Source: Verrucomicrobiota bacterium
Lineage (GTDB): Bacteria; Verrucomicrobiota; Verrucomicrobiia; Chthoniobacterales; UBA10450
Length of the DNA stretch: 64,000 nucleotides
Assembly (NCBI GenBank): GCA_003219175.1
Contig: QHPU01000044.1
Location: forward strand, 1-64,000
Direction: 5' to 3'
This document shows positions 1 to 12,124 of this stretch, in pieces (position 1 is the stretch's first letter; every line of letters starts with the position of its first letter). The position numbers were made by a program, and so were the translations under genes. The notes below the pieces were generated by a model that saw only the letters and a list, made by a program, of their open reading frames with translations, was not told where the DNA came from and ran no database searches.

Positions 1-883
1 CGAGATGCGCGAGCTTCGGATCGCTGGGATCGGGCGAAACCACGACCGGCAACCAATCGGTGGCCGCTTTCGTTGGAATCTGCGGCATAAATTCTTTCAA
101 CCATTTGGCGAATTCATTTTGCGGAAGAACGCGACGCATTACGTCGGCTTCGCCTAACGAGGGCGAGAGAAAATCTTCACCGGAAGGTTCATAGGCAAGG
201 GGACAATTCTTGTCGGCTACGAAAAACTTCCTCGCGGAATCGCTAACGAATTTTGCGAACTCTTCGTTTCCAGCCGTGCGAGCGTAATCCAGCATCAGTC
301 CGAGACCGAACGCTGTCTGATCGTGTTCACCGATCCGGACCGGGTGAGACAATTTCGGGAGCCACGTCTTCAATCGCTCGACCGCCGACTCTTCGAGTGG
401 AAGCAAGTTTGCCGACATTTCACGAGCTTGCGGATCGTCCCACTCGCGAAGTTCGACGCAGAGTTGGAGTAACCAGGATAACCCGTAGGGTCGTTCGAAG
501 CTGGCGCGGCCTTGCCCGCGAAGGTAGTTGGCTTCTTCTTTCAGGTTTTCAGCGGTCAGACTTTGCTTCAGTGCGTTGCGCGCATCCGCCACGAACGATG
601 CGTTTGGAAATGTGCGCACCAGTCGTACGAGCAACCAATGCCCATGCACAGACGAGTGCCAATCATAGCAACCACAGAATGCGGGAGTGAGTTTGCGCGG
701 CGGTGCCACGTCCGCATCACTGTTCAAGACGTGACTGATCTTATTCGGGTATTCCTTGTGGACACAGGCCAGGGCGAGTTTGGCAAAGCGCTCGGCGGCG
801 TCGTCGTCGAAGGTGGGAGGCGTGGTTTCGGCAGCGAAACAAACTGGCGGAAGCAAAATCAGCGCTGCGAGGAGAGTTCTCAT
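1..883 (-). CDS. DUF2891 family secreted protein (C-terminus cut by window edge)
   Basis: This gene is missing from the ORF track because it runs off the left edge. Reading the minus strand from ATG at 883 gives about 294 codons without a stop. The first ~18 residues (MRTLLAALILLPPVCFAAE) form a signal peptide. The body carries family-typical blocks: GCYDWHSSVHGHW near residue 70, FERPYGLSWLLQL near 125 and AYEPSGEDFLSPSLGEADVMRR near 245, which I recognise as DUF2891. The biochemical function of this family is unknown; conserved Trp, His and Asp/Glu residues and a helical fold suggest an enzyme or a sugar-binding protein, but that is speculation. It is divergently placed from the M3 peptidase, with a long inverted repeat between them. 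Confidence 0.85.
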   Translation of the reverse strand, partial: MRTLLAALILLPPVCFAAETTPPTFDDDAAERFAKLALACVHKEYPNKISHVLNSDADVAPPRKLTPAFCGCYDWHSSVHGHWLLVRLVRTFPNASFVADARNALKQSLTAENLKEEANYLRGQGRASFERPYGLSWLLQLCVELREWDDPQAREMSANLLPLEESAVERLKTWLPKLSHPVRIGEHDQTAFGLGLMLDYARTAGNEEFAKFVSDSARKFFVADKNCPLAYEPSGEDFLSPSLGEADVMRRVLPQNEFAKWLKEFMPQIPTKAATDWLPVVVSPDPSDPKLAHL

Positions 884-931
884 TGCACGAAATGTAATCA
901 GTCTGACGTCGAGTTGCGATTGCAGACTCCG

Positions 932-1078
932 GGTAGCATGCGCGTCTCGCGTGTTGGTTTCGGCGTCTCGCCGAAACGGTCTTTCTTTAGAAATGACGGT
1001 GACCGAGTCGTTGAGCGCGATAAAGAAGTCCGCGATCGCGAGACGCGATCGCCAACACGCGAGACGCGTGCGCTACCA
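932..1078. repeat. Long inverted repeat in a divergent intergenic region
   Basis: Arms GGTAGCATGCGCGTCTCGCG (932 onward) and its near-perfect complement ending GCGCTACC at 1078 enclose smaller palindromes (TTTCGGCGTCTCGCCGAAA and GCGATCGCGAGACGCGATCGC). The arms extend through TGTTGG/CCAACA. It fills most of the 265-bp gap between the DUF2891 gene and the M3 peptidase gene. The GGTAGC/GCTACC ends resemble the TGTAGC/GCTACA ends of the other palindromic elements in this window, so it may belong to a related dispersed family. No protein is encoded here. Confidence 0.75.
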
Positions 1079-1148
1079 CCCAGGCATCGACGCGCGATTG
1101 CTTTGTCTGTCGGTGCAGACAAGTTCCGGGCTCAACAAAACGCCGGCT

Positions 1149-3353
1149 ATGGATTCACCAAAACCTTTCTCAATCCGATCATCATCACCGCGCATCTGCG
1201 CGCTGCTCGCAGCAATGCAAATCGCTGCTATAGCTGGTGCCGCTGAAAGGAATCCCTCACCAATGCCTGCTGACAATCCATTTCTGACAGAGAGTCCGCT
1301 GCCGTATCACCTGCCGCCTTTCGACAAGATCAAGGACGACCAATTTGTGCCGGCGACTGAGGCCGGGATGCAGGAACAGCTCAAGGAAGTCGATGCCATC
1401 GCGGCAAACGCGGACAAGGCCAGTTTCGAGAATACCGTCGTCGCGTTGGAGCGAACTGGGCGATTGCTTGATCGGGTGCAACGGACCTTCTCGAATCTCA
1501 ACGCCGCCGATACCAATCCGACGCGGCAGAAAATTGAGACGGAATTAGCGCCGAAGTTATCGGCGCATCACGACGCGATCCTTTTGAACAGCAAACTGTT
1601 CGCGCGGGTTCAGGAACTTTATTCAAATCGTGAGAAGTTGGGTCTCGATCCGGAATCGGCTTATTTGCTGGAACGCTACTATAAAGATTTCGTCCGGGCG
1701 GGCGCGAAGCTCTCCGATTCTGACAAAGAGAAGTTGAAAAAGATCAATGCTGAACTGGCGACGTTACAAACCCAGTTCGATCAGAACGTTCTCAAGGAAA
1801 AAAACGCCAGCTCAATTGTGGTCGATCGCCGCGAAGATCTGGCCGGGCTTTCCGAAAATCAGATCGCGGCTGCGAGTGTCGCCGCCAAGGATGAAAACAA
1901 GGAGGGGAAATTTGTGTTGCGTTTGCAGAACACGACGGGCCAGCCGGTGCTCGGGTCGTTGCAGAATCGCGCGTTACGCCAACACATCATGGAAGCGTCG
2001 CTTTCACGTAATAGTAAGGGCGGAGAATTCGATACCCGTGAGATTGTGATGCGCACGGCGCAATTGCGGGCGGAGCGGGCCAAGCTGCTCGGTTATGACA
2101 ATCACGCCGCATATCAGCTGGAAGATCAGACGGCAAAGACTGTGCCGACCGTGAACAAGCTTCTGGCTGATCTGGCGGTGCCGGCCGTCGCTAATGCCCG
2201 GCGCGAAGCGGCCGACATGCAAAAGATCGTCGACAGGGAAAAAGGCGGTTTCCAAATTGCGTCCTGGGACTGGGATTTCTATTCCGAGAAGGTACGCAAG
2301 GCCCGGTATCAATTCGATGAATCGGAGGTGCGACCTTATTATGAATTAAATCACGTCTTAGCCGATGGCGTTTTCTTTGCCGCGGGAAAACTCTACGGCC
2401 TGACCTTCAAGGAGCGCCACGATCTTCCGGTTTATCATCCTGACGTCCGGGTGTGGGAAGTGTTTGACGCCAATGGTCAGCCGCTGGCGCTGTTTCTCGG
2501 GGATTATTATGCGCGGCCTTCCAAACGGGGTGGGGCGTGGATGACTGCCTACGTCCAGCAAAGTGGATTGTTCGGGACCAAACCAGTAGTGGCGAATCAT
2601 CTGAACATTCCGAAGCCGCCGGAGGGGGAGCCGACGCTGCTGACCCATGACGAAGTGCGGACCACCTTTCATGAGTTCGGTCATGCCCTCCACGGAATGT
2701 TTTCGAACGTGAAGTATCCGCGTTTTAGCGGAACCAGTGTGCCGCGAGACTTTGTCGAATATCCCTCGCAAGTTAACGAGATGTGGGCTAACTGGCCGGA
2801 GGTACTGAAGAACTTTGCCAAACATTACAAGACCGGGGAGCCGATCCCTCAGGCCCTCTTCGACAAGGTGGTGGCGGCGGAAAAGTTTAATCAAGGTTTC
2901 AAGACGACGGAGTACCTGGCTGCATCGCTCCTCGATCAAGCATGGTACCAACTCAATCCATCGGAGGTACCGAAGGATGCTCTGGCTTTTGAAGCGGCGG
3001 CGTTGAAAAAAGCGGGCGTCGAGTTTCCTCCCGTGCCGCCGCGATATCGGACGGCGTACTTCTCTCATGCCTTTTCCACCGGATACTCGGCGGGGTATTA
3101 CTCGTATATCTGGAGTGAAGTGCTCGATGCCGACACGGTGGAATGGATCAAGGAACACGGCGGATTGAAACGGGAGAATGGTGATCGTTTACGGCAAACG
3201 CTGCTGAGTCGTGGGGGCTCGGCTGATGCGCTGGGCTTGTTTAAGAATTTTGTCGGGCGCGATCCCTACGTCGAGCCGTTGTTGAAGCGACGGGGACTGG
3301 ACAAACCGGCGGCGGATGATGCGAAATCGGCCGCTGAGCCGCCAACGCGATAG
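1149..3353 (+). CDS. dcp: M3 family zinc peptidase (peptidyl-dipeptidase Dcp-like)
   Basis: A 734-aa zinc metallopeptidase of family M3, which trims short peptides. The HEFGH zinc motif is at residues 508-512, and the third ligand is probably E537 in FVEYPSQ, followed by the VNEMW block. The order of blocks and the C-terminal FSTGYSAGYYSY segment agree with the Dcp/OpdA group. The track ORF begins at 756, but that part overlaps the opposite-strand DUF2891 gene and a repeat. ATG 1149 gives a signal-like start (ICALLAAMQIAAIAGA), so I place the protein in the periplasm. An alternative ATG at 1263 would give a cytoplasmic form. A short Ala/Lys/Glu tail follows the catalytic domain. The function is family-based; the exact start is inferred. 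Confidence 0.9.
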   Translation: MDSPKPFSIRSSSPRICALLAAMQIAAIAGAAERNPSPMPADNPFLTESPLPYHLPPFDKIKDDQFVPATEAGMQEQLKEVDAIAANADKASFENTVVALERTGRLLDRVQRTFSNLNAADTNPTRQKIETELAPKLSAHHDAILLNSKLFARVQELYSNREKLGLDPESAYLLERYYKDFVRAGAKLSDSDKEKLKKINAELATLQTQFDQNVLKEKNASSIVVDRREDLAGLSENQIAAASVAAKDENKEGKFVLRLQNTTGQPVLGSLQNRALRQHIMEASLSRNSKGGEFDTREIVMRTAQLRAERAKLLGYDNHAAYQLEDQTAKTVPTVNKLLADLAVPAVANARREAADMQKIVDREKGGFQIASWDWDFYSEKVRKARYQFDESEVRPYYELNHVLADGVFFAAGKLYGLTFKERHDLPVYHPDVRVWEVFDANGQPLALFLGDYYARPSKRGGAWMTAYVQQSGLFGTKPVVANHLNIPKPPEGEPTLLTHDEVRTTFHEFGHALHGMFSNVKYPRFSGTSVPRDFVEYPSQVNEMWANWPEVLKNFAKHYKTGEPIPQALFDKVVAAEKFNQGFKTTEYLAASLLDQAWYQLNPSEVPKDALAFEAAALKKAGVEFPPVPPRYRTAYFSHAFSTGYSAGYYSYIWSEVLDADTVEWIKEHGGLKRENGDRLRQTLLSRGGSADALGLFKNFVGRDPYVEPLLKRRGLDKPAADDAKSAAEPPTR

Positions 3354-3419
3354 GACTCACCGCAGATTTGCTCTGGCAAAACGGGAGAATTGCCTGAAAT
3401 TGGAGGTCGAGTTTCACGC

Positions 3420-5363
3420 ATGGCCGACACTATCCAACCATCTCCCATTTCCCCCGAAACGGGCACTACAGCGAATCATCCGGCTCCGGACCGAGCTGAT
3501 CTCCGGCCGGAAAATATTCAAGACGCCGTAATTCGCCTTGCCGGGAATTCGCAGGACGGAATTCAAACGGCCGGAGCGTTTCTCGCCCGGCTCGCCGGAC
3601 GCAGCGACCAGGATGTCATTACTTACATGACCATCCCGGCCACGATTTCAGGCGGGCCGTCTATCTTTCAGGTGCGGATTGGTTCCGGCGAAGTGTTATC
3701 AGCGGGCGACGAGGCCGATTTCCTGGTGGCGTTTTATCAGCACAGCTATCAGGACCACATCGATTTTCTCAAGGAAGGCGGGGTATTGCTGTACGATTCG
3801 GACAACGTTGAGCCGAATCTGGACGACAAACGTTTCGTTTACGTCGGTGTGCCGATAACCGGATTAACGGTGGAAGCGCTTGGCGGCACCGCCAAGGATA
3901 AAGGCAAAAATATTTTCGTTCTTGGTCTCATTACGAAGATTTTCAGTCTCGATGTGGAGAAGTTGAAAAAGATAATTAGCGAAAAATTTGCCGGCAAAAA
4001 CGAAAGCATCGTCAACACCGCGTTGATGGCGTTCCAAGCTGGCTATGCCTATCCGGTCGGTAAGGTGCTGACACATCAATATCGATTTGAACACATTGCC
4101 AAGACCGACGGGCGGGCGCAGATCACGATGGATGGTAATCAGGCGCTGGCTTACGGCTTGATCGCCGCGGGCGTTCGATATGGCGCCGGTTATCCGATTA
4201 CTCCCTGGTCATCAGTCATGGAGATATTGCGGCGCGAGCTGCCGAAGTACGGCGGAATTTTTGTGCAGGCGGAAGACGAACTCGGTGCCGTCTCCATCGC
4301 GCTCGGTTTTTCTTATTCCGGATATCTCGCGGTCACCGGCAGCGCAGGGCCGGGAATTTCTCTTAAAACCGAAGCGATCGGCTGGGCATCGATGGCGGAG
4401 ATTCCGCTGATCATTTGCAATATTCAGCGCGGCGGCCCGAGCACGGGGTTGCCGACGAATGTCGAGCAGAGCGATTTGCATCAGGCGATCTACGGCGGAC
4501 ATGGCGACAGTCCGCGTGTCGTCCTCGCTGCTGCGACGGTGGAAGATTGTTTCTACATCGCACTTGAAGCGGCGCGGATCGCACGCCGGTACAGCACGCC
4601 GGTTTTCATCTTGAGCGACACATCACTGGCGACGCGGATTGAAGCCTTCGACGAACCAGATCTTTCGAAATTGATGGTTAACCCAAACCCGGACCTCTCG
4701 CCACGTCAGACGTTTAAACCGTATCCGGTCGACGCCATTACACAGCATATTCCGCCGGGCACGCGGATCCTCGACGGCAAATATCCGCTGCTCTCAGGGC
4801 TCGAACACGATGAGATGGGTCACCCCACAGGTAGTCCGAAACTGCACATGGTGATGACGGCGAAGCGTCGCAATAAATTGCGCAAACTCGCCGAGGAAAT
4901 TCCGGTTCCGGAAATTTATGGCGACAAAGAGGGCGACGTTCTCCTGATCGGCTGGGGATCGACTTACGGCCCGATCCACGACGCAGTGAAACAGGCTCGC
5001 GATCATGGAGAAAAAGTCGGGGCGATTCATTTGCGCCACATTCATCCGTTACCGAATGGCATTGAAAAAATCTTCGCGAACTTCAAACGGATTGTCGTTG
5101 TCGAAATGAACGACCAGGGAGTTTACGGCTTTGGCCAGCTTGCAATCATATTGCGAGCGCGCTACTGCGAACCGAAGATCGAAAGTTTCACCAAAACGGA
5201 CGGTCTTACTTTTCGCGTCAAAGAAATTCTGGACGGCGTTTTCAAAGGCCGCTCCTTTGCGGCCAGGAAAATTCCGCGCGACGGCGCGGCCGTTGTTCAC
5301 GCCGACACCGCGCCCGAGAGCGTGAAATCGGTCAGAGAAGTTGTGCCGCAGGGAGTAGGATAA
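3420..5363 (+). CDS. korA: 2-oxoacid:acceptor oxidoreductase, fused gamma/alpha subunit
   Basis: A 647-aa protein in which an N-terminal gamma domain (about residues 35-190, with TYMTIPATISGGPS) is fused to an alpha/pyrimidine-binding domain (about 225 onward). The alpha domain has the signature YPITP at 258 and GSAGPGISLKTE. These enzymes oxidatively decarboxylate 2-oxoglutarate or related 2-oxoacids with CoA and ferredoxin. They need a thiamine-diphosphate beta subunit (KorB), which normally sits directly downstream. Here the next gene is gcvP on the other strand, so beta must lie elsewhere. I chose ATG 3420 because a GGAGGT precedes it; the track start at 3390 is TTG. The substrate (2-oxoglutarate) is the usual assignment and is not proven by the sequence. 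Confidence 0.88.
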   Translation: MADTIQPSPISPETGTTANHPAPDRADLRPENIQDAVIRLAGNSQDGIQTAGAFLARLAGRSDQDVITYMTIPATISGGPSIFQVRIGSGEVLSAGDEADFLVAFYQHSYQDHIDFLKEGGVLLYDSDNVEPNLDDKRFVYVGVPITGLTVEALGGTAKDKGKNIFVLGLITKIFSLDVEKLKKIISEKFAGKNESIVNTALMAFQAGYAYPVGKVLTHQYRFEHIAKTDGRAQITMDGNQALAYGLIAAGVRYGAGYPITPWSSVMEILRRELPKYGGIFVQAEDELGAVSIALGFSYSGYLAVTGSAGPGISLKTEAIGWASMAEIPLIICNIQRGGPSTGLPTNVEQSDLHQAIYGGHGDSPRVVLAAATVEDCFYIALEAARIARRYSTPVFILSDTSLATRIEAFDEPDLSKLMVNPNPDLSPRQTFKPYPVDAITQHIPPGTRILDGKYPLLSGLEHDEMGHPTGSPKLHMVMTAKRRNKLRKLAEEIPVPEIYGDKEGDVLLIGWGSTYGPIHDAVKQARDHGEKVGAIHLRHIHPLPNGIEKIFANFKRIVVVEMNDQGVYGFGQLAIILRARYCEPKIESFTKTDGLTFRVKEILDGVFKGRSFAARKIPRDGAAVVHADTAPESVKSVREVVPQGVG

Positions 5364-5491
5364 GTCCGAGCTCTCCACGGCGGGTATTCGACCGGACTGG
5401 CTTTTTCGCTCTGAATAACAGCGCGCGGGGACTCGCGCAGGCATTTCCGCGAAGTCATTCCCGGCGTTGCACGCTGATTACGGGCGAGGTG

Positions 5492-5518
5492 AAACTTGAC
5501 GGCTTAAAGCCGTCAAGT
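5492..5518. terminator. Perfect hairpin between convergent korA and gcvP
   Basis: AACTTGACGGCTT, then A, then AAGCCGTCAAGTT forms a perfect 13-bp inverted repeat in the 200-bp gap between two convergent genes. Its position suggests a bidirectional terminator. There is no long T-run, so it could equally be a dispersed palindrome or only protect mRNA ends. Confidence 0.5.
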
Positions 5519-5565
5519 TGGTCGCTCGCAAAACGCGGTACCGAAGCTGCGGCGGGACGAAGCGA

Positions 5566-8385
<2,820 letters not shown>

Positions 8386-8430
8386 CGTTAAAGACTACGG
8401 AGCGCGATGGGTGCTTCAAGTGAAGCGCGT

Positions 8431-8496
8431 TGTAGCTCCCGCCGTCTCTGGCGGCAGAATTTCGGTTTACTTGCCGCTGAGGACAGCGGCAGCTAC
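8431..8496. repeat. TGTAGC palindromic element, intergenic copy
   Basis: This 66-bp element reads TGTAGCTCCCGCCGTCTCTG, GGCGGCAG, then a spacer, then TTGCCGCTGAGGACAGCGGC and AGCTAC. Its sequence is nearly the reverse complement of the copy embedded in acnA (14789-14852), which shows that the two are members of one dispersed family. It lies between ilvA and gcvP, directly upstream of the shortened gcvP start, so it may have displaced the normal gcvP 5' end. Confidence 0.8.
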
Positions 8497-8533
8497 GCCA
8501 TTTTGCCACGGGATCCCTCGATCGGGACGAGGA

Positions 8534-9796
8534 TTACCGCGGATCGTAGGTTTCCACGCCGTTCTCGCGCAGTTTCTTTCGCAGCGTGGCTAGGTGGTCG
8601 CGGTTGCGTGTTTCCACCGTGCAAAGGACGTGCACCGCCGAGACATCAGAGCCGGCGAAAGCGCGATCGTGCACCACTTGTTTGATGCTGGCACCGCTGG
8701 CAGCGATTTGTGCGGTCAGATCTGCGAGACCGCCGGGCCGATCGCTAATCACGGCGGTGAAGCGAGAAAGTCGTCCGTCGGCCACGAGCCCGCGTTCGAT
8801 GACGCGGCTCAAGACGTTGGGATCGATATTTCCGCCACAAAGCAAAAGCACGACGCGTTTGCGGGCGAGACCTTTTAGATCGCCGGACAAACAGGCCGCG
8901 AGAGGAGTGGCGGCCGCACCTTCCACCACACCTTTCTGCAGCTCAACGACTCGCAAAATGGAGAGCGCGATTTCTTCTTCGGTGACAATGACGGACCGGT
9001 CGACCCGCGATTTTGCAATCTCGAATGCATTTTTCCCGACCTGTGGAATGGCGAGACCGTCGGCGAGAGTCGGTTGCATTTCGATCCGCGTCGGTTTGCC
9101 CGCTTTCAAGGCAGCGGAGAAACTGGCGACGCTTTCCGCTTCCACCGCGATGACTTTCACTTTTGGCCGCTTCGTTTTCACGGCCAGCGAAACCCCGGCG
9201 ATTAATCCGGCCCCACCGACCGGCACGATCACGGCATCGACATTGGGAACCTGCTCCAGAATTTCTAAGCCCATTGTCCCCTGACCGGCGATGATCGACG
9301 GATCATCGTAACCATCGATGTAGGCTAGTTTTTCCTTCTCGCCGATTTCGTGCGCGCGCGTTTTAGCTTCGGCGAAATCTTTCCCATGCAGAACAACGCG
9401 AGCACCGAGCTTCTGACAAGTGGTCACCTTGATGAGCGGCGCATGCTTTGGCATTACTACAGTTGCAGGAATGCCCAGCAGCTTGCCCTGATAAGCGAGC
9501 GCTTGAGCGTGATTCCCGGCTGACGCCGCAATGACGCCTCGCTTTTTCTGTTCGGCGGGCAATTGCGCAAGCACATTGCGCGCACCGCGTTCCTTAAAAC
9601 TCCCAGTGCGCTGCAAGTTGTCTAGCTTGCAGAAAATCTCCATCCCGGTGATGTCGCTCAACGGAATCGAGGGCAGACAGGGGGAGTAATAAACCGCGCC
9701 CTTGGCTCGTTCGCGTGCTGCTTCGATATCGGCAAAGCTAATCACGCGATTGCATACACCGCGCCTAAAAGGGCGGCAACGTTTTCGAAGCGTCAA
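8534..9796 (-). CDS. ilvA: Threonine ammonia-lyase with C-terminal ACT domain
   Basis: A 420-aa PLP enzyme of the threonine dehydratase family, converting threonine to 2-oxobutanoate and ammonia, the first step toward isoleucine. The PLP lysine is K68 in GSFKERGARN. The glycine loop is SAGNHAQ, and the tetraglycine-like phosphate cup is VPVGGAGL. A single ACT regulatory domain occupies about residues 340-415 (FTAVISDRPGGLADLTAQI), the arrangement seen in the shorter catabolic-type and many non-proteobacterial IlvA enzymes. The first ~17 residues are arginine-rich and unlike the family; a GTG codon at 9745 (VISFADIEAARERA) is a likely true start. It is followed on the same strand by a repeat and gcvP. 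Confidence 0.92.
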   Translation of the reverse strand: MTLRKRCRPFRRGVCNRVISFADIEAARERAKGAVYYSPCLPSIPLSDITGMEIFCKLDNLQRTGSFKERGARNVLAQLPAEQKKRGVIAASAGNHAQALAYQGKLLGIPATVVMPKHAPLIKVTTCQKLGARVVLHGKDFAEAKTRAHEIGEKEKLAYIDGYDDPSIIAGQGTMGLEILEQVPNVDAVIVPVGGAGLIAGVSLAVKTKRPKVKVIAVEAESVASFSAALKAGKPTRIEMQPTLADGLAIPQVGKNAFEIAKSRVDRSVIVTEEEIALSILRVVELQKGVVEGAAATPLAACLSGDLKGLARKRVVLLLCGGNIDPNVLSRVIERGLVADGRLSRFTAVISDRPGGLADLTAQIAASGASIKQVVHDRAFAGSDVSAVHVLCTVETRNRDHLATLRKKLRENGVETYDPR

Positions 9797-9805
9797 TGTC
9801 CCGAT

Positions 9806-11278
9806 TCAGCTGACAACGACACCGTCAAGCGACGCTCGCACGCTTTCTGCCAGCTGTTCTGGATCGAAAGGTTTCGACAGAAAAGGCAGATCGCTGGCCG
9901 GGGTGTCCAGCGTTATCTCGGGCAAATAGCCGGAGGTGAGCAGAATTTGCGTGGACGGGCTGTTGTTTCGCGTCCAGTCGGCGAAGTCGCATCCACTCAT
10001 ATCAGGCAGCACAACGTCGCTAACGACGAGGTTGACGATGTTGCACTGAATCAAGCGTTTGGCTTCGTCGGCGCGAAATGCTTCCAGGACGTTGTAGCCA
10101 AGCATCCGCAACGTCCGCACCGCGACATGTCTCACGCTGATGTCGTCTTCGACTACTAGGATTGTTTCGGTGCCGCTGGGCAATTTCGGGCGTTTGCGGT
10201 ACGGAGCCGGTGGCGGTGCGACAACCTCCGGGAGATAGATGTACACAGCCGTGCCTTTTCCGAGCTCACTTTCGACAATGATGTGTCCGCCGCTCTGGCG
10301 AACAATTCCATAACACGTAGCCAAGCCGAGGCCGCTGCCGTGGCGATCGTCTTTGGTGGTAAAGAACGGCTCGAACAGATGCTCTTTTACGTCATCCGTC
10401 ATCCCCATGCCGTTATCGATCACGCTGATGCTCACGTATTTTCCGGGCGGCAATTCCACTCGGGACTTGCCATTGCTAGAAATCGGCTCGGTCTTTAGCA
10501 CCAGCATCGAGCGCTCCAGATCATGGATCAGCTTGTTCACGTTCAGCACGCGCGGTTCCAACGGCTCGCGACGACTAAAAGTTAGAAGTTGTTTTGTCAG
10601 TGACGCGGCGCGCCCAGCGGCACTGCGAATCTCACTCAAGTATTTGGCTCCCGTTCCGCGACCCTCGACCTCAGCAACGAGCAGATCACTGTAGCCGAGG
10701 ATCGCGGTCAGGAAGTTGTTGAAATCGTGAGCGACGCCGCCTGCGAGTTGACCGAAGGCTTCCATTTTTTGGGAATGAGAAAGCTGATCATGCAGTTGTT
10801 TGTGCGCGGTCACATCCATCAGCACGCCAATGAACCTCACCGCTCGCCCACTGCGGTCGCGAATAATCAAAGCACGTTCCATTAGCTGGAGATAATGCCC
10901 CTTGGCATGTCGAAAACGATATTCGCCCGACCAATATTCGGCTTTGGATTTGATGGCCTCCCGAATTGACGCCGCAGTACGCGAACGATCCGCCCCATGA
11001 ATCTGCCGTTGCCAGAATGCAATCGTCTGATCTGACTTACCCGGGGAATAACCGAGAAGAGTATCGAGGCCCTGCGGCCAGGTGAGGTCGCCGTTCGCTA
11101 AATTCCAATCCCGAACTGCATCGTTTGTAGCCCGGGCAACCAACTGATGATAATCCGCATCTTGCGTCGAAGCGGTTTTCCGCGGAGTCTTCCGTTGGTT
11201 CTCATTATTTTTCTGTTGGGGGGAAATCTTCGGTTTCCGTTGCCGCGTCTGGATGTGAGATGCCGTAGTTGCTCGCAT
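9806..11278 (-). CDS. Hybrid PAS histidine kinase / response regulator with a deleted ATPase N-box
   Basis: A 490-aa soluble hybrid kinase. A PAS domain lies at about 45-160, the DHp helix with phospho-acceptor H184 (GGVAHDFNN) at 165-245, an ATPase domain at 245-350, and a receiver domain at 370-485 with D421 (VVSDVVLP). The ATPase G1 (DNGMGM), F (FEPFFTTK) and G2 (GSGLGLA) boxes are present. However, the chain passes directly from VNKLIHDLERSML to VLKTEPIS at residues 259/260. Homologues have about 55 residues here, including the N-box (NARDAM type) that binds Mg-ATP. The reading frame is kept, so a receiver-bearing but probably kinase-dead protein would be made. No membrane segment is seen, so the PAS signal is cytoplasmic. 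No cognate regulator gene is adjacent. Confidence 0.85.
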   Translation of the reverse strand: MRATTASHIQTRQRKPKISPQQKNNENQRKTPRKTASTQDADYHQLVARATNDAVRDWNLANGDLTWPQGLDTLLGYSPGKSDQTIAFWQRQIHGADRSRTAASIREAIKSKAEYWSGEYRFRHAKGHYLQLMERALIIRDRSGRAVRFIGVLMDVTAHKQLHDQLSHSQKMEAFGQLAGGVAHDFNNFLTAILGYSDLLVAEVEGRGTGAKYLSEIRSAAGRAASLTKQLLTFSRREPLEPRVLNVNKLIHDLERSMLVLKTEPISSNGKSRVELPPGKYVSISVIDNGMGMTDDVKEHLFEPFFTTKDDRHGSGLGLATCYGIVRQSGGHIIVESELGKGTAVYIYLPEVVAPPPAPYRKRPKLPSGTETILVVEDDISVRHVAVRTLRMLGYNVLEAFRADEAKRLIQCNIVNLVVSDVVLPDMSGCDFADWTRNNSPSTQILLTSGYLPEITLDTPASDLPFLSKPFDPEQLAESVRASLDGVVVS

Positions 11279-11500
11279 TCGCCGCGCCAGTGACGCCCAG
11301 GTCAGAAAAAAGCTAATTCTGTGCCGCTAACGCGAGAGGGTTGGAGATTTGGCGAATTGGCGCCTTGATCGAAACAGAAAATGCGTTTGTAAGCGAAAAT
11401 CTATGGAAAACATGGTCGTGGTTTTCTCAAATTTCGGAACTGAATTGTATCGCTTGCCGTTCATTTCTCTCCACGCTGCGACTCAGCCGCCGCAGACGGT

Positions 11501-12043
11501 TTAATTGAGCGCGATAGCCTTGGAAGCGCTCACCCGGCCAACGTTTTCTTCATGCTCAATGTGAAAGGTGAGACGGACATATTTGGCTTCGACTCCGAGC
11601 ATCGAGACATTGAACAGACGCTTACGCTGAAATGACACCGCTCCGTCTACCGATGTCCACTTGTCGCTGTCGGCAGACAACTTCTCGTTTGCGACCGCGA
11701 TTCTGAGTTCGCCGCGTGCCGGCTTATTCTCGTTGATGAAGGTGAAGCGATCGAGCGTGGAACTTCGTGCGAGGAAAATGATAAACGTCGTGTCGCCGTC
11801 GGGCAGCGGAGAGCTGACTGTGTTTTGTTCCATCACGAGATATTTGGTGGCGATCTGGACCTTTGCCACGGCCGCCGTCTTTTCCCTGTCATTGGGAGTT
11901 GGACTGGCGTGAGCGGCCGAAAATTTCACAAGAGCGCCAATCGCCAGTGCGATAGGGAACGTTGATCCGAGAATCTTCGGACAAGCTAGTTCAAGCCAGG
12001 ACGCGCGTCGCATACAGGCATGGTAAAGCTTAGAGTACGCCAC
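11501..12043 (-). CDS. Secreted beta-rich protein of unknown function
   Basis: A 180-aa protein with a hydrophobic segment at about 24-46 (STFPIALAIGALVKFSAAHAS) that looks like a signal peptide; the start could be the second Met (MRRASW, 12013). The mature part contains the pattern LDRFTFINENKPARGELRIAV, then FQRKRLFNVSMLGVEAKYVRLTF. This resembles a galactose-binding/discoidin-like beta-sandwich, in which strands alternate with 'the sample differs from' loops. That fold is my inference from the pattern. I cannot name a function. It stands alone between the kinase gene and a pseudogene relic. Confidence 0.6.
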   Translation of the reverse strand: MAYSKLYHACMRRASWLELACPKILGSTFPIALAIGALVKFSAAHASPTPNDREKTAAVAKVQIATKYLVMEQNTVSSPLPDGDTTFIIFLARSSTLDRFTFINENKPARGELRIAVANEKLSADSDKWTSVDGAVSFQRKRLFNVSMLGVEAKYVRLTFHIEHEENVGRVSASKAIALN

Positions 12044-12124
12044 CTTGCCGATTATGTTTTTCCGGCAAAATCTTACTTAAAATCACGCCTCTTTTTCCTT
12101 GAATTTCATTGCTTCTCTGGCTAA

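Noticed and set aside
932-1078. CRISPR array
   Set aside because: Inverted rather than direct repeats, no regular spacers, no cas genes anywhere in the window.
2358-3158. 266-aa minus-strand ORF within the M3 peptidase
   Set aside because: Antisense shadow of conserved catalytic sequence; arginine-rich and without motif.
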